A stretch of 64,000 nucleotides of DNA. Origin: Fistulifera solaris (Eukaryota > Bacillariophyta > Bacillariophyceae > Naviculales > Stauroneidaceae). The stretch is from positions 372,001 through 436,000 of the forward strand of contig AP026138.1 in the NCBI GenBank assembly GCA_030295235.1. The letters are read 5' to 3'. A program made the position numbers and the translations under genes. The notes under the pieces were generated by a model, which saw nothing but the letters and a program-made list of their open reading frames with translations, did no database searches and was not told the DNA's origin. Of the stretch, positions 25,651 to 36,779 are shown one piece after another (the first letter of the stretch is position 1; the number at the start of each line of letters is the position of its first letter).

Positions 25651-26419
25651 ACGTGTACATAAAATTTTTGAAACTCTATATCAAGTAAACGATTATTGGT
25701 CGAGCGACCGAACAAGCCAGCAAACCAACCAACTGTCATCCGACTGACCTGCTGATAGCACGAAATGTTTAATTATCAGCCGCTATTAATCCGCAATATA
25801 CTAGTTGACTTCCGTACTGTAGCATCTTACTCCTGAACTTTCTTGTCTCGAAGACCACGGAGCCGCTTTCAATTGAAGGTTTCAGAAATTGAAAAACAAA
25901 TGTGATTATAGCCTGCGTAGCACATACGTCAGTAAAGAACATAATACGATGAGGTTTTGTTAGGATTTACCTGATCACTCAAGGGTATTATTTGTTATGG
26001 GGATGACGAGGCGTAGGGAAATGATCAAAGCAAACCAGAATCATTTACTCGCTACACTGAAAATAAAAAAATGAAATTAAATACGTATCTTAATAATTTT
26101 TCCAAAGCAATTTCCAATTATTTGTAAAAGCTAAATATGAGAAGAGAAGTGGACTACTTCATAATCAAATGTTGAAGACGCTAGATTAAGCCGTCCGACG
26201 CCCGACTGACACTACGAGTAACGCACTTGACGTCATCAGCCTCTGGATACATTGAAGTTGAACGTCACACAAATAATTTGCGCTCACCTCTTTCCTTGTT
26301 GTCCGCCGATGGTAGTTTTATTACTTGTTTGAAGCAATAGACGATCATTCTAACAGCCTTTCCGTTCACAGGCGGCTCGTAAATAATAGGGGAACATAGC
26401 CAGTCATCTTCGTTCAAAA
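25651..26419. other. Intergenic spacer
   Basis: About 770 bp between HSF gene 1 and UROD, AT-rich in the middle. No gene, RNA or long repeat recognised. Confidence 0.45.
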
Positions 26420-27780
26420 ATGAGATGCCTCTTGCTCACCACGGTTTCGTTGGCGTACGCATTCACGCGCCCATCACTGCCGATCCGACCCACATCGGTA
26501 CGATCCAACCTTTTGCCGCCAGTCCTGAAGAAGATCTTGAAATGACAATTAAAATCATCATGGGAAGCCTCGAGAAACAGAATACTAATGACATCATCGA
26601 AACTCCTACAGCAGCTCCAGTTGTTGCTAAAACGTACAAACAACCAGCCATTGAGGAGCGTCCGCGCAATGACTTGATGATGCGTGCCGCAATGGGCGAA
26701 ACCACCGAAAAGACTCCCTTGTGGTTGTTCCGTCAAGCAGGTCGTCATTTACCAGAGTATCGTGAATACAAAGACCAGACCGGAAAGAACTTTCTCGAGT
26801 TGCTGTCGGATCCTTTGTGCGTTGCCGAATGTACCCTTCAGCCGATCCGACGTTATCCCGTAGATGCGGCCATTTTGTTTTCCGATATTCTGGTGATTGC
26901 GGAAGCGCTGGGTATTGAAGTGACAATGCCAGGTGGAGTGGGCATTCAGGTACCTCATCCCTTGAAGGACGCGAAGGAAGTCGACACTCGTCTTCCCGGT
27001 CTATCGGAAATTTCACCAGCATTCATTGAAGACAAACTAGGTCACGTCGTGGAAGCAGTCCGCGAAATTCGCCGACAAATGAAAAAAGAAGATATTTCTA
27101 TTCCGCTGATTGGCTTTTCAGCGGCTCCCTGGACGTTGTTGTTTTACATGGTAGGCGGCTCGTCCAAGAAGAACACCGAGAGCGGCGTACAGTGGCTAGA
27201 ACAAAACACGGAGGCGTCACAGAAGTTACTACAGTTGCTGACCAAAGTTGTTATTGAATACATGTCGGCCCAAGTGGAAGCGGGATGTCACATGTTGCAA
27301 ATATTCGAGGCCATGGGCATGATGATCGATGATGCAAACTTTGAAAAATTTGCTTTGCCTTGTCTGGAAGAGATGGGCCGAACACTCAAGAAACGTTTCC
27401 CCGACACACCCCTCATGGTATTCTGTCGAGGAAAGTGTTCTGCGAACGACAAAGTCGCTGCATTGGGGTATTTTGATGTAATAACGATTGACGGTTCGGT
27501 GGATCGCAAGTCCGTTCGATCGTTTGTCGGAGACAAAGTCACACTGCAAGGAAACTACGATCCTCGTGAGCTGATTCCAAACGCAGAAAACACGAAAACG
27601 CCCGAAACGGTACGGGAAACGGCTCGAGAAATGTTGGAAGCGTTGGGACCTAACAGATTGATTGCCAACCTTGGAGAGGGTCTAGGCGGAAACGAGAGTC
27701 CTGAACTTGTACAGGCGTTTGTGGACGCTATACACGAAGAAAGCGCTCTGATGATGGAAAAGAAAAAATATTTTTTCTAG
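26420..27780 (+). CDS. UROD: Plastid uroporphyrinogen decarboxylase
   Basis: 453-residue enzyme that decarboxylates uroporphyrinogen III to coproporphyrinogen III in heme and chlorophyll synthesis. Motifs: PLWLFRQAGRHLPEYR (substrate-binding Arg), GFSAAPWTLLFYMVGG, and the C-terminal VTLQGNYDP and GLGGNESPE. The ATG at 26420 gives MRCLLLTTVSLAYAFTRPS, a signal peptide with a diatom plastid AYAF cleavage motif. That frame meets the enzyme frame only if the T4 run at 26511-26514 is one base short. The alternative ATG at 26425 is in the enzyme frame but gives no targeting peptide, so I prefer 26420. Confidence 0.92.
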
Positions 27781-27831
27781 AATTCCCAATCTCAATACAA
27801 CTAGTCTCATCATGGCGCTTCATTGTCGTAA

Positions 27832-29249
27832 CTATTCATCAGCGGAATTGTTGTTGGAGGTGTTGGTGTTAACGTTGTTGTCGTCATCACGGTTAATCTC
27901 TTCACGCACAACCGTCTCAATGTGTTTGTTCTCGTAGAGCCACGTGCCAAATGCAAATACACTGTGAAAAAAGGACCCCCATAGACCAAAGTAAGCATTG
28001 CTTAATCCATTGATGACCCCATCCACACCGCTATACTCCAGAATCGCCCAAAACTTTGCACCCGTAGATACAAGAATGATTATTACTTCGATCTGCCGCC
28101 ATCCGAATTCGAAACGAAACATACTTTGCTCGCGTCGAAAACGACAGGGAAAGTGCCATAGGATCAAGTACACCTCATTGAGCGCAACGGTCAGACAGCA
28201 AAGTGCGACTTCAGACCAAATCACGGAAAGAATGATAATCCAGTCTTCGTCCGTCAGGTTTAATCGCTCTCCACGAAATCGTAATCTCACGAGTTCCCTG
28301 TTGTAGTAAATGTCGGTAGCAGCACCCGCGAAAATGCTAGAGCAAATTCCAGTCCAGATCCAGTTATAAGTCGTTTCACGATGGAATTGGTTGATCATTG
28401 TTTCTGTAGTGATAAGTCCTGCTGAATCACGCCACACACCATAATTCAAAACCATAGCCGCAAAGCCGATCCATGACGTAAAGTAGACGTTAGGTTGATA
28501 TTCGCCCACCGAAAGAACACTGGTGGACACATGCAAAGCGGCTATCCAAACAACTAGCAGGAAAAGAATCCAGTTTCGTTCCGCCAAACTGCCATCTCGG
28601 AATACCGCGATCCACAACGTGGGAAAAATTACCGTGTCGAAGTGCACGAGCAAGGTTCCGAAACTCAACGCCACAGCCGCCGCCGAAAGGTAAATAGCTG
28701 CCCACAATTTCCACCGAAAGACGAGACCGGTAGCTGTACTGTAATACTTATCGGGTTCGATTCCGGATTCGGTGGCAGAAGAGGATGGGTCTAATTGTTC
28801 TATCTCGTTACGATAAAATCTGAGAAGAGACGACAAGTGAGCGATCCAGGAGATAGAGCGGAAGCTAGCCAATGCAGGTTGACTCACTGAAAAACCGAAA
28901 CTAACATGACCGCACCGGTCGTCATGGCAAAAAGGTAACCCATGAGACGCGGAGATGCTCGAATGTCATCGGAGGAGAGTCGACGCGTACTTTCGCCTGG
29001 TACAGATGCTACACTACGATCGAAATCCAGTTCATCATTGAGTTCTGCTGATGCAGCTTCTCGCAGCAAAGATGAAGGAAACGTGACAACAGAGCGCTTT
29101 CGAGATGATTTTCTCCTTGCTGTTGACAAGGACGGCCGCGTCGTTCTTGCCGAAAGTTCCTCGGACCGATCGAGAACCGCAGATCTTCGGCTAGTCGACC
29201 TAGTCGGCGTTCGAGCGGCGGCTTTATTCAACACTATCCGTGTAGGCAT
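27832..29249 (-). CDS. Polytopic membrane protein of unknown function
   Basis: 449 residues from two exons, 29249-28888 and 28819-27832, with an intron of 68 bp (GTGAGT to CTTCTCAG). The first 95 residues are Arg/Ser-rich and disordered, then about seven hydrophobic segments, for example MGYLFAMTTGAVMLVSVF, AAIYLSAAAVALSFGTLLV and WILFLLVVWIAALHV. The C-terminus is charged and Asn-rich. I recognise no family; a sensor or channel role would be a guess. It is convergent with UROD, with only about 50 bp between the stop codons. Confidence 0.7.
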
Positions 29250-29831
29250 TCTATATAGTGAGATGATGATAAGAAGAAGTGAAATACCCCGGTAGTTGAC
29301 TATAAATAATACTGGAGTACTACGTAGTTTCAAGTTTCAAATGCACTTGAATGAAACAACCGTTGTCGCACTACCGGTACGATGTTTTCTTTCTTTTTTA
29401 ATACGGGACATCTTTGAGACACGAATAGAACGTGCAATACGGTAATGCGGCGCGCCACAAAAGAACAAAGCCAAAGAACACGGTTCGCATTTTCGTGGCC
29501 TTTTTTACGCCATTTCTCCGCATCTACTTCAATTGAGTTCACATTCAGGCTGTTTGGGGGCTATAAGGCATAAGGCGCATTCTCTGTTATCGGTTATCGA
29601 ATGTGAGGAAAGCAGCGTCGCATTCTCTCTTTCTGATGTGATGCAACACAACATCATGCACGTCAGATGCATTAGCGAGAAACTAATGGCACCAATCCGA
29701 ACCAAAAGGGTTTGCTCTTTGCTCGAGGTGCTTTCGCCCGATCAATTCATAAATTTACTGTTTCTTAATAAAAAAAGCTTGTCAACAAAAATCAAACTCA
29801 CAACCAGATATACCAAGGTGCTGTCGCCACA
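29250..29831. other. Divergent promoter region
   Basis: About 580 bp between the membrane-protein gene and HSF gene 2. No gene or structured element recognised. Confidence 0.45.
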
Positions 29832-30881
29832 ATGTGCTGCCCAACATTGATTCCATCGTCGACCAGAACCAGGTCAATAACAGATTTGGCTTCACTTTCG
29901 GATATATTCGCTCTGATTGATGAGGCCACTGATGAATTGCAACAGGCCGTCATCACCAGTAAACAAAGTCTGCCGATTATACCTACCGAGTCAAATCAAC
30001 TTCGATCAAACCCACGCCTCGTCTCCTCCGATGACGTAACGTCAGCAGTATTCTCGTCCAACAAGCGACAATGTCATCAACGCCGACGCAAGATTTCATC
30101 ACATCGTCGCAGGGAGTCTCACGAGCACGGCACTGTGCAACATTCGTATCATGACTATTCACGGATATCTCCCGAAGCACAAGACTTCTTTGCGTTACCT
30201 CTCAAAGGAGCGCACGGTGGGACCACAATTGCGTTTCCAGTCGTTCTTCACCGCTTACTCACCGACGCTGCCGAGGAAGGCTTCGAAGACATTGTAGCCT
30301 GGCAATCACACGGTCGAGCCTTTCTTGTTCATGACCACGACCGTTTTGTGGCCGAAGTCATGCCTAAATACTTCCGGCAAACTCGCTTTTCCAGTTTCCA
30401 ACGCCAGCTTAGCCTTTACGGCTTCCTTCGATTGACCAAAGGCGCCGACAGTGGTGCCTATTACAATGAATGGTTTCTTCGTGGGTTGCCTCATTTGTGT
30501 ACACACATGCAGCGAACACGAGTGAAAGGCTACGGAGTCCGCCAGTCTTCCTCACCCGAAACAGAACCGGACTTTTACGGGATGGATGCCGTGAGTGCTT
30601 CTCAACAGGGATTAAACGCAGGAACGATACCTATTATTTCGGTTCGGAGCACAGCCTTCGTGCCGGCACCGACGCTATCGTTTGAAGACTTTCCATTCGA
30701 TAGTTTTGAACCTTATCCCGCTACCTTAGATAAGACTTTCGAAGAACAAGAAGCAATGGCAGATTTTCTATCCGATGTTGACCTTGACGACGAAGACTCA
30801 TATCACTTGAGTCAGCCGTACGATGGCGAAGATAGGTTTGCCAAAATCTACAACCACGTTATACATGCACATGCCGTTTGA
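29832..30881 (+). CDS. HSF: Heat shock factor-type transcription factor 2 (single exon)
   Basis: 349 residues with a 125-residue N-terminal extension before the HSF domain. Domain features: GGTTIAFPVVLHRLL, VAWQSHGRAFLVHDH, VMPKYFRQTRFSSF and recognition helix SFQRQLSLYGF, in which Asn of RQLN is Ser. The post-domain motif is VKGYGVRQ then EPDFYGM. The C-terminus is acidic and aromatic (FEDFPFDSFEPY, MADFLSDVDLDDEDSYHL), suggestive of activation. The recognition-helix Arg is kept, so heat-shock-element binding is plausible. No intron. First ATG used, at 29832. Confidence 0.88.
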   Translation: MCCPTLIPSSTRTRSITDLASLSDIFALIDEATDELQQAVITSKQSLPIIPTESNQLRSNPRLVSSDDVTSAVFSSNKRQCHQRRRKISSHRRRESHEHGTVQHSYHDYSRISPEAQDFFALPLKGAHGGTTIAFPVVLHRLLTDAAEEGFEDIVAWQSHGRAFLVHDHDRFVAEVMPKYFRQTRFSSFQRQLSLYGFLRLTKGADSGAYYNEWFLRGLPHLCTHMQRTRVKGYGVRQSSSPETEPDFYGMDAVSASQQGLNAGTIPIISVRSTAFVPAPTLSFEDFPFDSFEPYPATLDKTFEEQEAMADFLSDVDLDDEDSYHLSQPYDGEDRFAKIYNHVIHAHAV

Positions 30882-31836
30882 TAATAACACTATAATTAGA
30901 ACACATTTATGCATCTTGATCATAGTTTGTCAAAGATGTCTCTCTTGTACGGGTTATGGCATGTAATGCACGGAGCACTACTTAGGTAGATTTCTTACCA
31001 GTAGCGAGATTTTCTTGCGAGCTGTGCGAAAGACTTGGACCAAAGACGATAGATGCAAGTCTCGGGCTCAAGCGTGAGTATATCGTATATCTAGCTGTAC
31101 TCTAATGGTGTTGTATATCTAGCTTTAGACTCTGTAATGACAACGATCGTATGTAGCTTTTCTTTTTGAATTCCTAGCTCATAACTCCTAACCTTAAGAC
31201 AGCTCCTTAAAAATCTGAGTATGTACTTTAGTTCAATGTGTAAGAAGTCAACTTGAAGAACGTTTTCTTCGGAACTATTTGGACATTCCACGGGTTAGGG
31301 CTATATACTTTTATTAGTCAGTCACGAGTCACGCTTCACAAATATTACAGCATCGTCAGCCCTTCACATGGAGTACAATACGCGCTATACAGAGAAGTGT
31401 GACCCGTGACTTGTTATTGTGTGCCGTGTGACTCTCAGTATGCAAAAACAAGTACTAGTCGGAGTAACGCGCTTGAGTCACCATCGTCACGTGGTCATTC
31501 CATAAATTTCTGATCAAACCGTCACCCAGACGTACTTTTTTCTATCAAACCTGACACGAACCTTCTGACGCTTCGAGCCTCCGAGTCCAAAGAGTGAACT
31601 GCAGAACACAAAACGGCAATCTGCAATTTGCAATCCCATCCTTTTGGGTTCGCGACGAGGAACGTAGAAGCTCTACTTTTTCGATATCTTTCGAGCGGAA
31701 GGTGATGATGAATGAGGATTTCGATGTTATCTTCCGGAGGCGAGTTTGAATTGTGATTTCGGTAGGTACACAATTTGACTTTTGAGTGCCATGATTTATG
31801 GAATTTTGAACAAAAGCGACATTGGCATCATTGACC
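30882..31836. other. Intergenic spacer / HSF gene 3 promoter
   Basis: About 950 bp. Between 31318 and 31495 GTGAC/GTCAC half-sites recur several times and include one CACGTG (31488-31493), the sort of core bZIP and bHLH proteins bind. No gene recognised. Confidence 0.4.
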
Positions 31837-32953
31837 ATGAACGAAGAATCCTTTGAAAGTATGAGCTCGCCCACAACGAGATCCTCTCGACGACGAGGAT
31901 CTATTGAGACACATCATCATCGCCATGTCAGTCCAGCTAGACGAGTGTTGGTGGATCACACTTACATCGATCACATGCATGATCCTATCGCCCCTAGTAT
32001 CGAGACGATTGATATTCATGATGGCAAGAACGCCCCCAAAAGGACCTCGCGGGGGCGTTACCGTAGCGTTTCCAGAAAAGCTTCACCAAATGTTGTCACA
32101 AATTGAAGAGGAAGGATTGTCTCATGTCGTTTCGTGGCAGCCCCACGGGCGTTGCTTTCTCGTCCACAGGAAGAGAGATTTCATCGATGATATTATGCCG
32201 AGGTGAGCAATTTTTTAACAAAGTCACATTTGGCTTATGATTTCGCGATTTCGACTCACACTGGTCGAATTTAGACATTTCAATCAGTCGAAACTGACGA
32301 GCTTTCAGCAGCAATTGAACTTATATGGCTTTGTCAGACTAACCGCAGGCCGTGATAGGGGCGGGTAAGTCTCTATTGCTGGTTGAAGCCCGATCATGAT
32401 CCCATTTCTTACGCAGGATGTTGTTTTGTTTAGATACTATCACGAGCTCTTCATCCGCGGTCGACCCGATTTGTGCCGTAGAATGGTACGGACGCGTGTA
32501 AAAGGAAACGGTATGAAAGCAGCTTCGAATCCGCAGAATGAACCCAACTTTTATGCGATGGAAGAGTGCAAGTCGACCTATGATTACGAAAACGCACCGG
32601 TTACGATGCATACGGAAAGTCTCGACGAGACTCTGCTCGATATTGACAAGCCACCGGAAATGAGTTCCCCCGTTCAAAAGCCGATTGTGACTCCTATCCA
32701 ATCGCCGCGGCAGTCACTATCTTTGGTACACAATCCCCCCGAAAGCATCATGATGCTAGAACTTGGTGAGCCCCCGAAAGTAATGGACTTTATGGACGAC
32801 ATGTTCTTGGGATCTGTTGTGAGCGAAGACAACGAGCCGCACAATGGAGACGAAATATTCTTCGAGGGGCACAAGTTTTGTTACCTTGACCATATGGAAC
32901 CGGAAGAGACGTACGACACCACGGTGCTGGGGGTTCCCGACAACATCATCTGA
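31837..32953 (+). CDS. HSF: Heat shock factor-type protein 3 with altered recognition helix
   Basis: 324 residues from three exons: 31837-32202, 32275-32364 and 32434-32953. The HSF domain reads GGVTVAFPEKLHQML, VSWQPHGRCFLVH, IMPRHFNQSKLTSF, then FQQQLNLYGFVRL where others have FxRQLN. The base-contacting Arg of the recognition helix is therefore Gln (32309-32311). The shared post-domain motif is VKGNGMKAASNPQNEPNFYAME. The tail is acidic and aromatic (MDFMDDMFLG). The C5 run at 32033-32037 seems one base too long; allowing it joins the N-terminus to the domain. Unlike the other two HSF genes it has introns, so they are not recent copies of one another. Confidence 0.85.
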
Positions 32954-33102
32954 GAACATGGAAGGCACTTCATCTTTGCATAGATCATACATACAGTACT
33001 TGTCGAATTAGTGATAACTTAGCGATTAATGTTATACATGTAGCAGAGCGCGTGGAGGGATAGAAAAAAATCAATAGTATTTAGTGCCCACATTTGCTAC
33101 CC

Positions 33103-33618
33103 TCACCAAGTAATTTCGAGATTGGGATTGATCGGATACTCCACTCCGATCAGCTTATCTTTGTCTACGTAATACAGTAACTCACTTTCTTCCCCGTGAG
33201 GATTCCCCGGACCCTTTCCACCGCCAACTTGACGACTCCCGTAAGCTATGCTGTTCGGATCTATTAAGGCGTGAACGATTACATCGTCTTCTGTGAGACC
33301 TGGGAACCGATGTTCTTCGTCTACAACAAACTCCACCGAGGTCCCATACACGGGCTCTTCCGACCAAGCGGAAACGGGTGCCAGCGTCCCATCCTCCTGC
33401 AAAGCTCCTATTCGTTTGCGTTCCAAATCATCCTTTTTCGAGTAAATCACCACATCCATGTCCATCAGCGAATTGAAGTCAATAGCAAAGAGATGGGGGC
33501 CGTTTTCCCGGTGATATGATGGAATTGTTATAGACTGCGTGTACCTTGCTACCGCACTAGGCCGAAATGCCGAGGCCATACAACCGAAAGATAAAATCTT
33601 CATCACAAAAACTAGCAT
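33103..33618 (-). CDS. Plastid-targeted protein of unknown function
   Basis: 171 residues. The N-terminus is a signal peptide ending in ASAF (ILSFGCMASAFRPSAV) followed by a Ser/Tyr/Arg-rich transit-like stretch, the standard diatom two-part plastid signal. The mature part (about 125 residues) is soluble and acidic, with VEFVVDEEHRFPGLTEDDV and GGGKGPGNPHGEESELLYYV. I do not recognise the family. An alternative start at the second Met (MKILSF) would keep the signal peptide. Confidence 0.75.
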   Translation of the reverse strand: MLVFVMKILSFGCMASAFRPSAVARYTQSITIPSYHRENGPHLFAIDFNSLMDMDVVIYSKKDDLERKRIGALQEDGTLAPVSAWSEEPVYGTSVEFVVDEEHRFPGLTEDDVIVHALIDPNSIAYGSRQVGGGKGPGNPHGEESELLYYVDKDKLIGVEYPINPNLEITW

Positions 33619-33956
33619 TTTGCATTAGATTGTCTCAATTGGTTATTCTGTGCTCTTAAGGCTTGCTAAAGGTTGACTAATTTGAGATTAAACATGATAC
33701 GTTATGAGATATGAGCAATCCTCATCATTCTGCTTGTTTGTGGTGTTTCGTTGTGTGCTGCGCAAAGCAAACTGTAGCAAAACGTGCTCTTGTCGTAACG
33801 TAAGCTCCAAAATTTTAGGCGCATAGCGTTTCAAGGAACTGTTGACCGAGCTGTCCTCTCGTGAGAAAGTTTCATCTACCAGTTGACACACGTTTATTAT
33901 GGTATACTACTACAGGAAGTTCACAACAAAAAGAAAGCGGGCCGCACTTCACCGTT
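33619..33956. other. Intergenic spacer
   Basis: About 340 bp between two minus-strand genes. Nothing recognised. Confidence 0.4.
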
Positions 33957-35668
33957 TCAATAAGGACGGAACGAAGTAGTGGAATACTGTGTTTCATCGA
34001 TAGACAAATCAGAGAGCTCCCGTGAGGGCTCTGATTTGCTGCGTGTCAATGCACTTCGCGTACTTGCTGCCAAGTTGCGGATCTTGGACGCAAGACCTAT
34101 GCGCTTCTTTCGTTTCTGCAAGGATTCCAAGGCTTGACTTCGCAGTTGAACATCATGCACCGAAGTCGCGGTGGATGGTACGGCTGGCATTTTCTGAAAT
34201 CCTCCAACAGCATCGACAAACGACGGTTCATTTTCGGATGTTAAAGGAGTCGACGTGCCCGCCCTCTCATCGAACGCTCCTAAAAGCATTACTACCGTAT
34301 CCGAGTCGGTTAGAACTTGATATCCTGGTTCCGGAGTTTCCATCAGAAAACGGCCTCCCAATGCGCTAGAACGGTGTCTTGCATCTGTAGCACAATTTCT
34401 TTCCTCTCTTGATGTGAGGACTTTTTATAACGTTCCATTTGCATGCTCATGTAAACATTTAGTCGATTGTTTCCTGTGTGTTGCTGCAGAGAAAATAACG
34501 TCGAATTTGGCTTACGCTGATCAACATTTTGAAAAATGACGTCGAGGGGTTCGGCCGTGGTCACCACATTGCTTCTTGGGGCTTCAAAGGAGTCTGATCG
34601 CTTCAAGAAGCTCGTAAATGAGTCATGTCTTCCCGACCTTCGTTTTTCGCGGATCGGATTTATGCTACTTTCACTCTTTGATAATATTTCGTCTAGAAAC
34701 GGATCCTCGTGTCCCAAGGACTCCTGTTCTGCCTCTAGCAGATCGAAGAAGGAAGACGAAGAGAAGGCGTTGGGATCCATGAGCGAGTGTTTTCGTAACG
34801 ATTTCTTGTGGTCGAAGTCAAAACTGTCGGTGGAATTCGCATTACTCGATAATAATGATTCCGAAGCCGAACGTCGCAGTAACGATGAGCGCCTTCGCCG
34901 TTTCTTTTCGCCATCTCCGTCAATAATGGTAATATTTTCTCCAATTGGTACTGGTTCCAGGGCCAGGAGCAGATCCTCATCGTCCTCTAAATTCAACGCG
35001 TGGGTCGCATTCACCATAGCGGGCATGCTATTGCGAAAATCGATATGGCTGGAAGTGACCGGAGTTGCGCTCACTGCGGGCAACATGTTCTGCATACTGC
35101 TTCGCATACCATAGTGCGACGAATTATAGACATGCATTTGAACCGAAGGACCGCCCACCGAGGAGTGCATATAAGTGGAAGAAGGACCCGAAGTCAGTGT
35201 TGACTGCGCCGGTGCCTGGCTCGGCGGAGGCGCCGGAGGTGATAAAATTTCTTGAATGGAAGATTTTGGTTTGTTGCCATCCATGATAGCATTCAGTTGT
35301 CGCTGCACAAACACTTTGGCATTCTCTCTCGACAAGACTATCCAACTGGAATGATTCTTGACCAGAAATCTCCCGTTGGGCACAACTTGGCGACACACAA
35401 TGTCAATGATTCGGTCGACGACCGGGTCGCTCTGCGCGCCCAATTTTACATTTTCGGCGTATTGTTTGGCGTTCATTGTTACGAGCACTTGAAAGCGGTT
35501 GTTGCCGACGTGCATTCGATCTTGCAATAGACATACATTGTGCGCACTGTCGCCGGTCAACAAGACATCGAAATTGCCTATGTTGGTGGTCGTTTCGACT
35601 CCCAGAAAATGACCGGCGTCGCTTCCGTTGCTACCAAAATCAAACGACGAAACAGCCAAGGGATTCAT
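33957..35668 (-). CDS. DUF6824-like diatom regulatory protein
   Basis: 570 residues. The N-terminal 35-130 region (FDVLLTGD, NNRFQVLV, YAENVKLG, IVDIVC-like turn, PNGRFLVKN, WIVLSRENAKVFVQRQL) resembles the stramenopile DUF6824 domain pattern DVLxGRG/GNxxFR/GGRFL. Function of that family is unknown; nuclear regulation is a guess. The rest is Ser-rich with a basic patch (KKRRRRSSLLRRS) that could be a nuclear signal and phospho-site. An A4 run on the plus strand (34347-34350) is one base short; allowing it links the main part to the C-terminal 135 residues (ending SIDETQYSTTSFRPY). Start at 35668, the first Met of the frame. Confidence 0.65.
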
Positions 35669-36287
35669 CTTTTCATTATTTTAGTGAAGAAGTAAATTAG
35701 TTTGTATGCAAGCGGAAAGAAAAGACTGTTACTGGTAGGGAGTTGAGAAATAAAGGCTTCGAGCTTCAACCAGAATGCGGCGTTGTTGTGTGTCGAGCTG
35801 AAATGCCCCGAACGCGGAAGGTATTCATTCTACAGATAGAAAGTATAGTAAAAACAACAAACTTTTGGGTGTCAATAACGAAAAGTGTACGTCTAGATTG
35901 ACTGTATGATCATCTGTAGTGTCAGGATCTTAGTCATGAAATCGGGATTCGGGACTCGAATAAAGGCTCACTTCGAGCAAGCCAGTTCGTAGACTGGGAC
36001 GGGGAAACTGATATTAAATTTAATGTATTTTAATTGCAATTGGAGCGTCTTGAAGCTCGCAATGATAGTTGATCACACATCACACAAACCATTGATGCTC
36101 CATTGCGTGGTGTTTTTGGTGGGCGTTGAGAGTCCTCCAAGATCGAATATCGCACTAAAAACAAGAAGCACATCTGCCCAAAGTAGAGTTAGAATTTAGC
36201 GCCATCTATGTGTAAGCAGTTGAGATCGCAGTCATCTCGTCGTCAAAGAAAAGCTACTGATTACTCTGCTGTTCAAAATGATAACTT
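35669..36287. other. Intergenic spacer
   Basis: About 620 bp between the DUF6824-like gene and the tRNA. No gene or repeat recognised. Confidence 0.4.
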
Positions 36288-36359
36288 TAATCACGGGGGG
36301 ACTCGAACCCTCAACCTTTGGTTCCGAAGACCAATGCTCTACCATTGAGCCACGTGATC
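36288..36359 (-). tRNA. tRNA-Arg, anticodon UCG
   Basis: The minus strand folds as a standard 72-nt tRNA: acceptor GATCACG/CGTGATT, D stem GCTC/GAGC, anticodon stem TTGGT/ACCAA with loop CTTCGGA (anticodon TCG at 34-36), variable AGGTT, and T stem GAGGG/CCCCC around TTCGAGT. The discriminator is A and CCA is not encoded, as usual for nuclear tRNAs. No intron. The T stem has one A-C mismatch. It would decode CGA. Confidence 0.9.
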
Positions 36360-36779
36360 TATGTACTTTGATAGTGGATAATATGCTACACAAAAGAGGT
36401 ATGGCTGTCGGAACACAATCGGTTTAGTTGGCTTTCCACGAACTACGGCGGTTCAAAGCTAGGTATAGGAAGAATAAGGCAAACCAAACGATCGAGAGTC
36501 TAGCTACATACCACGGAGAATGTGCCATTTACGATGGGAAAACCTTCCTTCTACTGTACTAGATCGCCCATTCAACAACAGGGCAAGTATTCTGAAGAAA
36601 TCATCTACATACGCAGAAAAGTCCCTCAACACATAACAGACAGAAAAATCCCGAAGTACGGCATGTAAAACGAAATGCAAATTGACCGTAACAAAGCACG
36701 TTTATTGACTGCAAAAGTAATATCCCCTATCCCCTATCGTTCAAAAAACCATCGTAGAACATCTTTATTCGTAAAAATC
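36360..36779. other. Intergenic spacer
   Basis: About 420 bp between the tRNA and the 3' end of the RRM gene. A duplicated tatccccta lies at 36720-36737. Nothing else seen. Confidence 0.4.
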
